Part shown: in pieces, positions 43,966 to 51,612 of the stretch
How the letters are laid out: each line of letters begins with the position of its first letter
Numbering within the stretch: the stretch's first letter is position 1
Origin: CAIZQW01 sp942493055
GTDB taxonomy: Bacteria; Verrucomicrobiota; Kiritimatiellia; RFP12; UBA1067
Length of the DNA: 64,000 nucleotides
NCBI GenBank assembly: GCA_942493055.1
Contig: OW818680.1
Location: forward strand, 744,001-808,000
Direction: 5' to 3'
Notes under the pieces: model-generated
The model's database searches: none
What the model was told of the DNA's origin: nothing
What the model saw: the letters and a program-made list of their open reading frames with translations, nothing else
Program-made: the position numbers and the translations under genes

Positions 43966-44064
43966 CTGGGCGCATAGGCGTCCTCGCCTGTGCTATGGCG
44001 GCAAAAAAGCCGCCATCCATTGCTTTGATTCGAAGTGTACAGGCGAGGACGCCTATACGCCCAG
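43966..44064. repeat. 26-bp near-perfect inverted repeat with inner hairpin
   Basis: The left arm (43966-43991, starting CTGGGCGCATAGGCG) and right arm (44039-44064) pair at 25 of 26 positions. Inside is a perfect 8-bp hairpin ATGGCGGC-AAAAAA-GCCGCCAT (43995-44016). The whole could extrude as a cruciform or fold as RNA. Confidence 0.9.
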
Positions 44065-44073
44065 GAGAGGAAT

Positions 44074-44447
44074 GCGGGCAAGATGCCCAATGTCACTAAC
44101 TTTTCACACTGAGTTTTTTGGTTTGTTGAAAAATTGCTTCGTGTTTTACGCTAAGATCGCTAGTTGGGTGAAGGACGGCGTGCCCTCGCAAGTCCGTGAA
44201 TACACGGAGGGCACAGCTCATCCTTCACCCAGCATCTGTTTGCGAAGGCTCAGGTGCTTGCACGAGATAAGCCCCGGCGGTATTCCGCCACTTGCGGGGG
44301 CTTTCCGTGCAAGCACCTCTCATAGCGATCTTAGCGAAAAACAAATTCTTGTTTGTCTGCATTATAAATGCCACAAGTTTTTGCAATAGAATATGTTAAA
44401 AACGTAATGCGCCCTGAAAAGTTAGTGGCATTGGGCAAGATGCCCGC
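44074..44447. repeat. Composite element: 32-nt inverted repeats enclosing H2 copy 2
   Basis: GCGGGCAAGATGCCCAATGT and the next 12 bases (44074-44105) match inversely 44416-44447 at 28 of 32 positions; the three central bases of the small GGGCA-AGA-TGCCC hairpin are flipped. A third partial copy lies at 43924-43954. H2 copy 2 (44144-44341) is nested inside. Confidence 0.8.
44144..44341. repeat. Two-hairpin structured element H2, copy 2
   Basis: Terminal inverted repeats TTTTACGCTAAGATCGCTA (44144-44162) and its near-exact inverse (44323-44341). Hairpin 1 (44166-44230): outer stem GGGTGAAGGACG, apex CCGTG-AATA-CACGG. Hairpin 2 (44252-44318): stem AGGTGCTTGCACG, apex GGCGG-TATT-CCGCC. Against copy 1, stem changes are compensated on the other strand at four pairs, while the loops AATA and TATT are unchanged. 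Confidence 0.88.
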
Positions 44448-44560
44448 GCTCCTTTCCGAGAAGGAAGCGTGGCCGCCTGCCACGCCGTAGCTTAAGCGTA
44501 GGCGGGTTCCGCCCGCATCTACTTGCGGGCAGAATGCCCTCGTCCCTTTCGGCAAAACAT

Positions 44561-45829
44561 CTACTTCTTCGAGTAGAAGTCGAATATGCTCGGGGGCGAC
44601 ACATTGGTCACAGCAGGCTGAATTTTTTCAGCCGGCTTATCTTCGATGGCCGTCTTCTGTATATTCGCTGTGACGGGTTCTACGAGCAAGGGTTCCGGCA
44701 GGGGCGCGGCTCTCGGCAGCGGCGTTGCCAGCGAAGCGATCAGCGTGACCGCGTTAGTTGCTGGCGCGGGCGGTGACGCTACAATCGTTCCTGTGGCAAT
44801 TGCGAGGGCCGCCTTGGCTTTCTCTTCCTTGGCTTTCTTCCAGGCAAATTCGCGTTCGCGCTTTTCACGCACAGCCACATCGAGTGCGTCTTTTTTCTCG
44901 GCGTAGTCAAGGATTCCATCGGATATGGCGTCGGCGCAATAGTCCATCCACTCCGGCTCCAGCATTTTCAGGAGTTCAGACGCATTCGAGAGGAAACCGA
45001 TTTCAATGAGGACCGCGGGACAGCTGGTCTCACGCAAGACAAAGAATGACTGCCTCTTTAAGCCGCGATCCGGGACTGTCGGATCCATCTCGACCAAGCG
45101 GCGCTGGATGGAATACCCCAGTTGCGTATTGTAATAATCATTCGCATTGCCGATTTGGAAGCCGCGTGCCCGGCTTCCCTCCGGCGTACCGGCATAGCCT
45201 GCCGGATTAATCACAAATGTCTCTGAGCCCGTGGACTGAGGATTGGGAGAAAAATTCGCATGAACACTTACAAAGATATCCGCCTTGGCTTTGCGCGCGG
45301 CAAGCGACCGCTCATCCAGCGCAAGCGCCACATCATTCGTACGCGTGTAGGAGACCTTCATGCCGGCATCTTCCAGGCGCGCGCCGACCAGACGGGTCAT
45401 GTCCAGCGTCAGATGTTTTTCGCTCATGACAAAGGGTGCCCGCGAACTCGCCCCGTCATCCATCCCGCCATGCCCGGCATCGAGCATCACATGCAGCGTC
45501 TTGGGCGCACTGTTGGTCGCGGTCAAGATGCCCAGCTTGATGTAGTCGAGATCAATGGCTCCGATACGCCAGTCGCCATTCGAGACGTTGCCTTCGGGAA
45601 GGACATTCAGCCAGACCGTGCAGCCGTTGACATCCGCCCGGCGGCGGCCTGGATAAAACCGAACCGTGTCCGTCTCGTTTGAGAATAAGACAGAGTCGCC
45701 GTTCCAGAGGCAATTCGTGCAGCCGAACGCCGCCTGCGTCTGTTTCAGCGTCCTCCATTGCACAGCAGTCTGTGCATGGCCTTGCAGTCCTGCACAGATC
45801 AGTAAAACTATTAAACCAGCCCTCATCAT
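44561..45829 (-). CDS. N-acetylmuramoyl-L-alanine amidase (Amidase_3)
   Basis: 422 residues with a signal peptide (cleavage about residue 19-20). The zinc amidase domain has LDAGHGGMDDGA (His120), MSEKHLTLDM (Glu137), VSVHANFS (His190) and the catalytic Glu in VLIEIGFLSN. It cleaves the amide bond between MurNAc and the stem peptide in the periplasm. The last ~110 residues are a charged helix followed by a long Ala/Pro/Thr-rich low-complexity tail ending FDFYSKK, with no recognised SPOR or LysM domain. ATG at 45826 is an equal alternative start. Confidence 0.9.
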   Translation of the reverse strand: MMRAGLIVLLICAGLQGHAQTAVQWRTLKQTQAAFGCTNCLWNGDSVLFSNETDTVRFYPGRRRADVNGCTVWLNVLPEGNVSNGDWRIGAIDLDYIKLGILTATNSAPKTLHVMLDAGHGGMDDGASSRAPFVMSEKHLTLDMTRLVGARLEDAGMKVSYTRTNDVALALDERSLAARKAKADIFVSVHANFSPNPQSTGSETFVINPAGYAGTPEGSRARGFQIGNANDYYNTQLGYSIQRRLVEMDPTVPDRGLKRQSFFVLRETSCPAVLIEIGFLSNASELLKMLEPEWMDYCADAISDGILDYAEKKDALDVAVREKREREFAWKKAKEEKAKAALAIATGTIVASPPAPATNAVTLIASLATPLPRAAPLPEPLLVEPVTANIQKTAIEDKPAEKIQPAVTNVSPPSIFDFYSKK

Positions 45830-45865
45830 TTGTAATGTCCAATTGTTCGTAATACAGATTAAAGA

Positions 45866-46108
45866 TTTTTACGCAAAAACCGCAAATTTTGCGCAAATGT
45901 CACGCCCGCCTCACCCGTGAATACACGGACGGCGGAGCGAACATTTGCGCTGAAAATGAATTTGACACTGCTGACAACAGTAGCTGCCGTTTCCCTTGGG
46001 TGACACCTTTCCTCTTACTCTGCGCGGCTATCCATTCCGCCGTCCGTGTATCCACGGGTGAGGCGGATGAGATAGCCGCGCAATCTTCTTGCGGCTTTTG
46101 CGGTGAAA
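45866..46108. repeat. Structured repeat H3, copy 2
   Basis: Ends TTTTTACGCAAAAACCGCAA (from 45866) and, inversely, TTGCGGCTTTTGCGGTGAAA (to 46108). The left arm has a CCGTG-AATA-CACGG apex; the right arm has CCGTG-TATC-CACGG. It fills most of the 282-bp gap between the TIM-barrel and amidase genes and is the shorter form of the element at 1831-2191. No gene is supported. Confidence 0.8.
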
Positions 46109-46111
46109 CAA

Positions 46112-47011
46112 TTAAACCGACGTCCGAGCTGCATCCATGACACCACGGAAGTAGCCGATGGACTCTGCGATGCCGAGCAAGGGCTTATCCATATCCTTCT
46201 CGTATTCCAGGCTGCAGGCGCCTGCATAGTTGATCTTGCACAAGGCGCGCACAACAGCGGGCATATCAATCAAGCCGCGCGGCATCTCAATGCCCTTGCC
46301 CTGCTTGGTCGGCGCTGTGACATTCTTGATGTGCACGTCATGGAGGCGCTCCTGGTACTTCAGGATCGCTGCAACAGGATCCTTGCCATCGCGGAACTGG
46401 TGTCCGATATCCAGACAGAGTCCGACGCGCTTATCCATCTTGTCAATCATTTCGATGGCGCTCTCTGCATTGGGGAAAAGCTCCGGCATATCCGGTCCAT
46501 GATTATGGATCGCATACTTGATGTCATACTCCTGGACCTTCTCGTTGATCAGTTTCAAGAGTTTTGCTGAGGCGACGCGCTTCTTGTCGATGGTGTCATG
46601 CGGCACACCGACCAGGACCTTGACGCCCACCAGCTTGGCATACGCAAAGGCCTTATTCACGGCCTCTTCGTCCTTCATATAAATCGGGCCGACGCCATAT
46701 CCAATCACGCCGAACTCGGCGCACTTGGCATGGAAGGCGGCTGCTTCTTCCGCGGTGCAGTCCAGCTTCAGATGAAAATCTTTGATGCAGAGGAAATGCA
46801 CATCCACCTGCTTCATCATGGCCAACGTCTCATCCAGTTTAAACTTGTTAAAGGTGAACCCGGCGATGGCCAGCTTGAAGGGAAGCGCCTTGGCTCCCTC
46901 TTTTTGAACAGCTTCCGCTGCCAAGGATGCGGTCGCACCCATCATGGGGACCATGGCCGTTGCTGCAGCGCCTGCGCTGACATGACCAAAAAACGAACGA
47001 CGTGTCATCAT
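46112..47011 (-). CDS. Xylose-isomerase-like TIM-barrel protein with Tat-type signal
   Basis: A 299-residue protein. The N-terminus has a twin-arginine motif (TRRSFFG) and an Ala-rich hydrophobic stretch to about residue 32, so it is probably exported folded. The body is a sugar-phosphate isomerase/epimerase-like TIM barrel: FKLAIAGFTFNKFKLDETL, CIKDFHL, KYAIHNHGPD, VGLCLDIGHQFRDGKDP, DVHIKN and ACSLEYEKD give the metal-binding Glu/Asp/His pattern of that superfamily. The substrate is unknown. It overlaps the lipoyl-protein gene by 4 bp. Confidence 0.85.
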   Translation of the reverse strand: MMTRRSFFGHVSAGAAATAMVPMMGATASLAAEAVQKEGAKALPFKLAIAGFTFNKFKLDETLAMMKQVDVHFLCIKDFHLKLDCTAEEAAAFHAKCAEFGVIGYGVGPIYMKDEEAVNKAFAYAKLVGVKVLVGVPHDTIDKKRVASAKLLKLINEKVQEYDIKYAIHNHGPDMPELFPNAESAIEMIDKMDKRVGLCLDIGHQFRDGKDPVAAILKYQERLHDVHIKNVTAPTKQGKGIEMPRGLIDMPAVVRALCKINYAGACSLEYEKDMDKPLLGIAESIGYFRGVMDAARTSV

Positions 47012-47493
47012 TTCTTATCTCCTTTTTTTTGTTCATAAGCGGCAATCGCCGCCTCATCAACAATTTCTACACCTACTGCCGCGCAAATAGCGGCAAGATC
47101 AAATCCTTTTTCCGTGGCCAGCCTGCGCGCGCGCGGCGTAGCGCGGATGCGTGGCTGCGCAGGCGGACAGGCGCAACGGCCTGTCCCTATGGTCCTTGCG
47201 TCCTGCTGTCCTTGCGTCACAGACGGGCCGGCAAAGGCGCTTGCCTCAACCTGCTCTCCTGCTTCGCCGATTGCGCCGATCACGCTGCCGGTCGGCACAA
47301 TGCTCTTGGTGGGCGCGGCAATGGCCAGAAGCGTCCCCGCTGCTGGCGCTTCAAAATCATACGCTGCTTTATCCGTAGTCAACACCGCAAGGATCTCGCC
47401 TTTTGCAACAACATCCCCTACTTGCTTATGCCACTGCGTAATCGTCACATCGACGATATTGGCATCCAGTTGTGGAATAATGATCGGTGTCAT
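47008..47493 (-). CDS. Free-standing lipoyl domain plus E3-binding domain (E2-like, no catalytic domain)
   Basis: A 161-residue protein. Residues 1-80 form a lipoyl/biotinyl domain with the modified Lys in LTTDKAAYDFEAPAAG. After a flexible linker, about residues 116-152 look like a peripheral-subunit-binding domain (ATPRARRLATEKGFDLAAIC, IVDEAAIAAY). The acyltransferase domain that completes E2 enzymes is missing and the stop is clean. It might be an accessory lipoyl carrier or a relic. There are no E1 or E3 genes nearby. Start at 47493; the neighbouring genes overlap or abut, so it is co-transcribed with scpAB. Confidence 0.75.
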   Translation of the reverse strand: MTPIIIPQLDANIVDVTITQWHKQVGDVVAKGEILAVLTTDKAAYDFEAPAAGTLLAIAAPTKSIVPTGSVIGAIGEAGEQVEASAFAGPSVTQGQQDARTIGTGRCACPPAQPRIRATPRARRLATEKGFDLAAICAAVGVEIVDEAAIAAYEQKKGDKK

Positions 47494-47503
47494 GGCTGAA
47501 CGC

Positions 47504-47869
47504 TCAATTCGACTTGGTGCTCTTACGTGTCGAAGGTGTCTTGGTTGTCGTCGGAGGATGCGTGCCCTTTTTCGTCGTGGCTGGGACGCTCTTGGTTGAC
47601 TTGGTCGGCGGCTTCGCAACAGCCCCCTTTGTTGCAGGCGCGTTCATCGGCAGATCGGCAACAACAGGCAGCTGTTCTGACGTCTTCTCTTTTGCGGCGG
47701 GCTTCTCCTTGTTCTCGCTGCGCGCGTCCATGAGATAGACCATCAGAAGCGCCGCGATGCAGATGATCACGGCAAAGACAATGGCCTGCTTCATCCAGGC
47801 TTGGAATGCGCCACGCTCGCTAAAGTCATCAAAGCGTTTGCGCTGGGGAATATCGGTTAAAATCGACAT
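47504..47869 (-). CDS. Hypothetical single-helix protein with Thr/Lys/Pro-rich tail
   Basis: A 121-residue protein: a charged N-terminus (RKRFDDFSERG), one membrane helix (about 29-48, AIVFAVIICIAALLMVYLMD) and a low-complexity tail rich in Lys, Thr, Pro and Ser (TTTKTPSTRKSTKSN at the end), likely periplasmic. No family is recognised. ATG at 47869 lies 1 bp after the scpB stop; the longer frame upstream overlaps scpB and is not used. Confidence 0.7.
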   Translation of the reverse strand: MSILTDIPQRKRFDDFSERGAFQAWMKQAIVFAVIICIAALLMVYLMDARSENKEKPAAKEKTSEQLPVVADLPMNAPATKGAVAKPPTKSTKSVPATTKKGTHPPTTTKTPSTRKSTKSN

Positions 47870-47870
47870 A

Positions 47871-48635
47871 TTAAGTCTCGTAAAGGGGTTCTGTCGGCGT
47901 CGCTTGCGTTCCGAGAATCTCCTTGACTGCAGCAGCATCTGGCTCAACGGAAAATTCAGGTTGCGTTGTCGCGTCAGGGGTCTCTTTTTTCTTTTCTTTT
48001 TTGTGCATCGCCTTGCGTTCGGACGCTTTCGAGCGTTGCAGCGTCGGGTCAAGCGCATTCAACTCCTCAAGGCTCTTGAGTCCGAAGTGATCCAGGAAGG
48101 TCGCTGTCGTGCCATACAGGAAGGGGCGGCCCGGCAGATCACTGCGGCCCACAATGCGCACCAGATGCAATTCCATGAGCGCCTTGAGAATATGGTCGAT
48201 GATGACGCCACGGATGGATTCGATTTCCGACTTGGCCACAGGCTGGCGATAGGCGATAATCGCAAGGGTTTCAAGGGCAGGACGCGAGAGGCGGTTCGGA
48301 CGCTCAACCTTCAGCAAGTCGCGCACCCAACGCCCGCAGCAGGCCTGTGTCTGGAAGCGGTAACCGCCATTCAGCTCAACCACTTCGATGCCCAGTCCGA
48401 TGCGTTCCAGCTCCTGCTCGATGCCCTTCAGCGCATCTGTCACTTCGCGCGGCGAGGCCTCTGCAAAGAGTTTCAACGTCTCTTTGCGGTCCTCGCCCGC
48501 ATCCTCCACAACATGATTCAGGCATGCACGGATATCTTCAACAGTCAGCGGATGGTCAGCGCCAAAGAGCAATGCGCCGACGATCTGCTGCAGGCTGGAG
48601 GGCATCGGGATCTTCACATCATCAAGGCTGGGCAT
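47871..48635 (-). CDS. scpB: Segregation and condensation protein B
   Basis: A 254-residue protein. It has the two winged-helix domains of ScpB: LQQIVGALLFGADHPLTVEDI near the N-terminus and RLSRPALETLAIIAYRQPVAKSEIESIRG in the middle, the latter being the family signature. ScpB binds ScpA to form the kleisin complex with SMC in chromosome condensation. The C-terminal ~75 residues are a charged, partly low-complexity tail. It overlaps scpA by 14 bp. Confidence 0.95.
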   Translation of the reverse strand: MPSLDDVKIPMPSSLQQIVGALLFGADHPLTVEDIRACLNHVVEDAGEDRKETLKLFAEASPREVTDALKGIEQELERIGLGIEVVELNGGYRFQTQACCGRWVRDLLKVERPNRLSRPALETLAIIAYRQPVAKSEIESIRGVIIDHILKALMELHLVRIVGRSDLPGRPFLYGTTATFLDHFGLKSLEELNALDPTLQRSKASERKAMHKKEKKKETPDATTQPEFSVEPDAAAVKEILGTQATPTEPLYET

Positions 48636-49437
48636 TTTCGGTTCCTCCCATAATTAATGGCATCATCTGGTCATACCGTGCGGTGGCTTCCGGCAGGATG
48701 ACGATTTCGTGGAATGAATCATTCTGCTGGAGCACGATCTGGTGCATGCGTAACAACTCCAGCAAGGCCAGGAAGGTCACAATGATTTCACCGCGTGGCG
48801 ATTCAGCCTGAAACAGGGACGAAAAATAGACATGCGGGCGCTCCCGCATCATCCCGACAATCATCTCCATCTTGTCCGGCACAGACCAGCGGATCGCCTC
48901 GAAGTGGCCGAGCGGCTCGACAGACGCCCGTGACAGCACATCCTGGAAGGCCGTCAAGAGATCAAAGAGTCCGATGTCGCCTAACGCTTGTCCGGCATCA
49001 ACGGGATCCTTCTCGAAGATCGGCGCATCGCCGCCATACGCGAACGCTTCGCCCTTGAGCACTTCCCGTTCGAGCAAGTATCCGGCGGCATCTTTAAACT
49101 TCTTGTATTCGATGAGCTGACGCACAAGATCAAGGCGCGGATCAACCCAGTCCTCATTGCTCTCCTCTTCTGTGCCGCGCGCTTCGACCGGCAGGAGCAT
49201 CCGGCTCTTAATCATCATGAGCGTCGCGGCCATCACCAGGAACTCGCCGGCAATATTCAGATCCAGCATGCGCATCATGTCCAGATACGCCATGTATTGC
49301 CGCGTGATTTTCTCGATGGGAATATCGTAGATGTCCACCTCTTCACGGCGAATCAAATAGAGGAGCAAATCGAGAGGTCCCTCAAAGACCTCCAGATCCA
49401 CCTTGTAATCATCCGCTAATAGTGTTTCTACTGACAT
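48622..49437 (-). CDS. scpA: Segregation and condensation protein A (kleisin)
   Basis: 271 residues with the ScpA N-terminal signature FEGPLDLLLYLIRREEVDIYDIPI, MAATLMMIKSRMLLP, and a C-terminal winged helix. ScpA bridges the heads of the SMC dimer and works with ScpB. The 5' end lies 24 bp after trpS and the 3' end overlaps scpB by 14 bp, the usual arrangement. No clear ribosome site is seen before the ATG. Confidence 0.95.
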   Translation of the reverse strand: MSVETLLADDYKVDLEVFEGPLDLLLYLIRREEVDIYDIPIEKITRQYMAYLDMMRMLDLNIAGEFLVMAATLMMIKSRMLLPVEARGTEEESNEDWVDPRLDLVRQLIEYKKFKDAAGYLLEREVLKGEAFAYGGDAPIFEKDPVDAGQALGDIGLFDLLTAFQDVLSRASVEPLGHFEAIRWSVPDKMEMIVGMMRERPHVYFSSLFQAESPRGEIIVTFLALLELLRMHQIVLQQNDSFHEIVILPEATARYDQMMPLIMGGTENAQP

Positions 49438-49461
49438 GTGAAGAGGGGAGCCTATGAAGGA

Positions 49462-50424
49462 TTATGCAATGCCCACGGCCTTGCGGGCTTTGTCGAGTGT
49501 GACGGCTGCGGCGGCGCGCGCGCGTTCCGCACCTTTGCGTAGAATGGATTCGACAAAATCAGGATTGGCCTTCAGCTCTTCGCGCTTCGCACGGAAGGGC
49601 GCGAACTGCTCCTCGAAGATGGCCAGCAGGGCTTTTTTCGCATGGCCGTAACCATAGTTGCCTGCGGCATAATTCGCTTCCATTTCCGCGCGTTGCTCAG
49701 GGGTCGCAAAAAGTTTATAAAGCGAATAGATGTTACAGGTCGCAGGATCCTTGGGATCTTCGAGTCCCTTGCTGTCGGTCACGATCTTCATGATGCGCGC
49801 CTTGGTCTCTTTGGCATCGCCGAAGAGTTCAATCGTATTGCCGTAGCTCTTGGACATTTTCTGTCCGTCCACACCCGGGACAACAGCGACCTCCTCTTGA
49901 ATAAAGGGTTCCGGGATTGTAAAGACTTCGCCGAACAGATTGTTAAACTTGATGGCGATGTCGCGCGTGACTTCGACATGCTGCTTTTGGTCGCGTCCGA
50001 CAGGGACGATGTTCGACTGGTAGATCAGAATATCCGAGGCCATCAACACGGGATAGGCAAAGAGTCCATGCGACGGTGCAAAGCCCTTTGCAAGCTTGTC
50101 CTTGTAAGAGTGACACCGCTCCAGCAGTCCCATGGGCGTGACAATCGAGAGCAACCACGCGAGTTCATGCACTTCCGGCACATCACTCTGACGGAAGAAA
50201 ATCGTCTTTTCCGTATCGAGTCCGCACGCCAGAAAGTCCAGTGCGACATCCCAGGTATCCTGACGCAAGCGCGCCGAATCCTGCACCGTGGTGAGCGCAT
50301 GATAGTTCGCGATAAACAGATAGGCATCGCCTTTTTGCTGAAGTTCAAGCGCCGGACGCATCATGCCAAAATAGTTCCCCAGATGAAGTTTACCTGAGGG
50401 TTGGATACCCGAAAGAATTCTCAT
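49462..50424 (-). CDS. trpS: Tryptophan-tRNA ligase
   Basis: A 320-residue class I synthetase that charges tRNA-Trp. The HIGH-type motif is HLGNYFG near the N-terminus (SGIQPSGKLHLGNYFG), and the KMSKS motif is KMSKSYGN in the middle. The length and order match bacterial TrpS. ATG at 50424 starts the conserved core directly; the longer frame upstream to 50487 is not supported. It starts the trpS-scpA-scpB run. Confidence 0.96.
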   Translation of the reverse strand: MRILSGIQPSGKLHLGNYFGMMRPALELQQKGDAYLFIANYHALTTVQDSARLRQDTWDVALDFLACGLDTEKTIFFRQSDVPEVHELAWLLSIVTPMGLLERCHSYKDKLAKGFAPSHGLFAYPVLMASDILIYQSNIVPVGRDQKQHVEVTRDIAIKFNNLFGEVFTIPEPFIQEEVAVVPGVDGQKMSKSYGNTIELFGDAKETKARIMKIVTDSKGLEDPKDPATCNIYSLYKLFATPEQRAEMEANYAAGNYGYGHAKKALLAIFEEQFAPFRAKREELKANPDFVESILRKGAERARAAAAVTLDKARKAVGIA

Positions 50425-50746
50425 AAACCGCCAATCTCTTGTAGTGTAAATAAAGTGCCGTTCAGTATATCGCTTTATCGGCATCATTTCAAGCGAGGGT
50501 ATCAGTTAAATATCCAATATCCAACAAGGAATATCCAATATCCAAGTAGAAGGTCGAGTTTCCGACGGTTACTGATCATTCAACGTTGACGAAAAGATGG
50601 CTGATTTATGATTGCACAGCAAGAAAGGAGCGCGGGCATCTTGCCCGCAAGCTGATGTGGCCGGGACGGCCACGCTCCTTTCCGCTGAAAGGAGCGCGGG
50701 CATCTTGCCCGCACGAAGCATCGGACCCTATTAAATCCGAGTACAC
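50425..50746. other. 322-base gap with word repeats and GC-rich hairpin repeats
   Basis: Between trpS and the patatin gene no gene is supported. AATATCCAATATCCAACAAG words lie at about 50509-50542; two identical 26-bp hairpin-bearing units follow at 50624-50713 (separate entry). Confidence 0.8.
50624..50713. repeat. Two direct 26-bp units with palindromic GCGGGCATCTTGCCCGC
   Basis: AAAGGAGCGCGGGCATCTTG and the next six bases occur at 50624-50649 and exactly again at 50688-50713. Each holds a GCGGGCA-TCT-TGCCCGC hairpin. Between them lie GTGGCCG-GGAC-GGCCAC and an inverted GCTCCTTTC. The hairpin is the same as at 43924, 44074 and 44432-44447. Confidence 0.9.
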
Positions 50747-51577
50747 CTATTTCGGCAGCGGAAGTGCCGGCACCCCGAAAAGCTCGAAGATCAGCTCTTT
50801 TTGTTCCATGACCGCATCATAACCGAGCTGGATGGCTTGCGGGGCGTGATGGAACTCCAAGGTCCCTAAATAGCCGACCTTGGGCTGGATGAGAATATCT
50901 GGCGGCTCGCGGAGCAGACGTTCGCGCGTGATGGAGTTCTCGATCGTCCGAAAGGTCATGAGCAGGATGTCCATGAGTGTCGGCGACTTGATCTTCTCGC
51001 GGAGATCCCCCACCAGGTTGATATCGACGCCGATGACATGCGTTGCGCCCATGGCCCGGGCCACGCTGATCGGCAGCGGGTTGATCACGCCGCCGTCGAC
51101 GAGCCACTGGCCCTTTGTGTATTCAACCGGGGTGAAGACCCCGGGAATTGAGAAGGACGCCCGAAGGGCCTTAAAGAGGTCGCCATCCGCCAGCACGACC
51201 TCCTGCTCCAAGCGCAAGTCTGCCGCCACCGCTGCGTAGGCGACTGTCAGATGTTCAATCCGTTTAACCGGGATGAGGGCGCGCAGCAGATCCATAATAC
51301 GCTCCCCCTTCACCAACCCAGACCTGGGCAAATTCACCTCAAAAAAGAGCTTCGCAACCTCCTTCCAGCCAATCGACGAGGCCACCCGAACCGCCTCGTC
51401 AACGACACCTGCCGCATGTATCGCAGCCACGATGGCGCCGATGCTCGTACCGACAACGATATCAGGGGCGCACTTGATCTCAGCCATGGCCTTGAGCACG
51501 CCGATATGCGCCCACCCCCTCGCTCCGCCGCTGCCAAGGACTAATGCTGTTTTTCGTGGGGCTGGTTTTGTGCGCAT
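50747..51577 (-). CDS. Patatin-like phospholipase (RssA-type)
   Basis: A 276-residue protein with the patatin catalytic parts: oxyanion-hole GSGGARG at 15-21, nucleophile Ser45 in GTSIG (43-47), and the catalytic Asp in VDGGVINPLP. It should hydrolyse acyl esters of lipids. No signal peptide is present, so it is cytoplasmic or membrane-peripheral, as in E. coli RssA-like proteins. It lies 36 bp after the anti-sigma gene and may share its transcript, though a link is not shown. Confidence 0.88.
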   Translation of the reverse strand: MRTKPAPRKTALVLGSGGARGWAHIGVLKAMAEIKCAPDIVVGTSIGAIVAAIHAAGVVDEAVRVASSIGWKEVAKLFFEVNLPRSGLVKGERIMDLLRALIPVKRIEHLTVAYAAVAADLRLEQEVVLADGDLFKALRASFSIPGVFTPVEYTKGQWLVDGGVINPLPISVARAMGATHVIGVDINLVGDLREKIKSPTLMDILLMTFRTIENSITRERLLREPPDILIQPKVGYLGTLEFHHAPQAIQLGYDAVMEQKELIFELFGVPALPLPK

Positions 51578-51612
51578 ATCGATACTCTTCCGTGTTGTTG
51601 AATGGACGAATC

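Larger units (their letters stand above)
43803..44560. other. 758-base non-coding stretch made of nested structured repeats
   Basis: No gene is supported between paralogue E and the amidase gene. From left to right it holds a GGCAGAGCCGTCTCGGCTCT hairpin (about 43902-43922), a GCGGGCAAGATGCCC hairpin, the 26-bp inverted repeat at 43966-44064, the nested 32-nt inverted repeat with H2 copy 2 inside, and GC-rich hairpins (about 44436-44550, with AGCGTGGCCGCCTGCCACGC). Confidence 0.8.

Noticed and set aside
45866..46108. Structured repeat as a riboswitch before the TIM-barrel gene.
   Set aside because: It lies downstream of that minus-strand gene, not in its leader, and a second copy occurs in an unrelated place.
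47870..48058. Longer N-terminus (63 residues) for the single-helix protein downstream of scpB.
   Set aside because: The extension overlaps scpB in another frame and is Arg/Lys-rich shadow sequence; ATG at 47869 follows the scpB stop directly.
50624..50713. Short direct repeats as a CRISPR array.
   Set aside because: Only two units, each palindromic, with one 38-bp spacer that is itself a hairpin; no cas genes are in the window.
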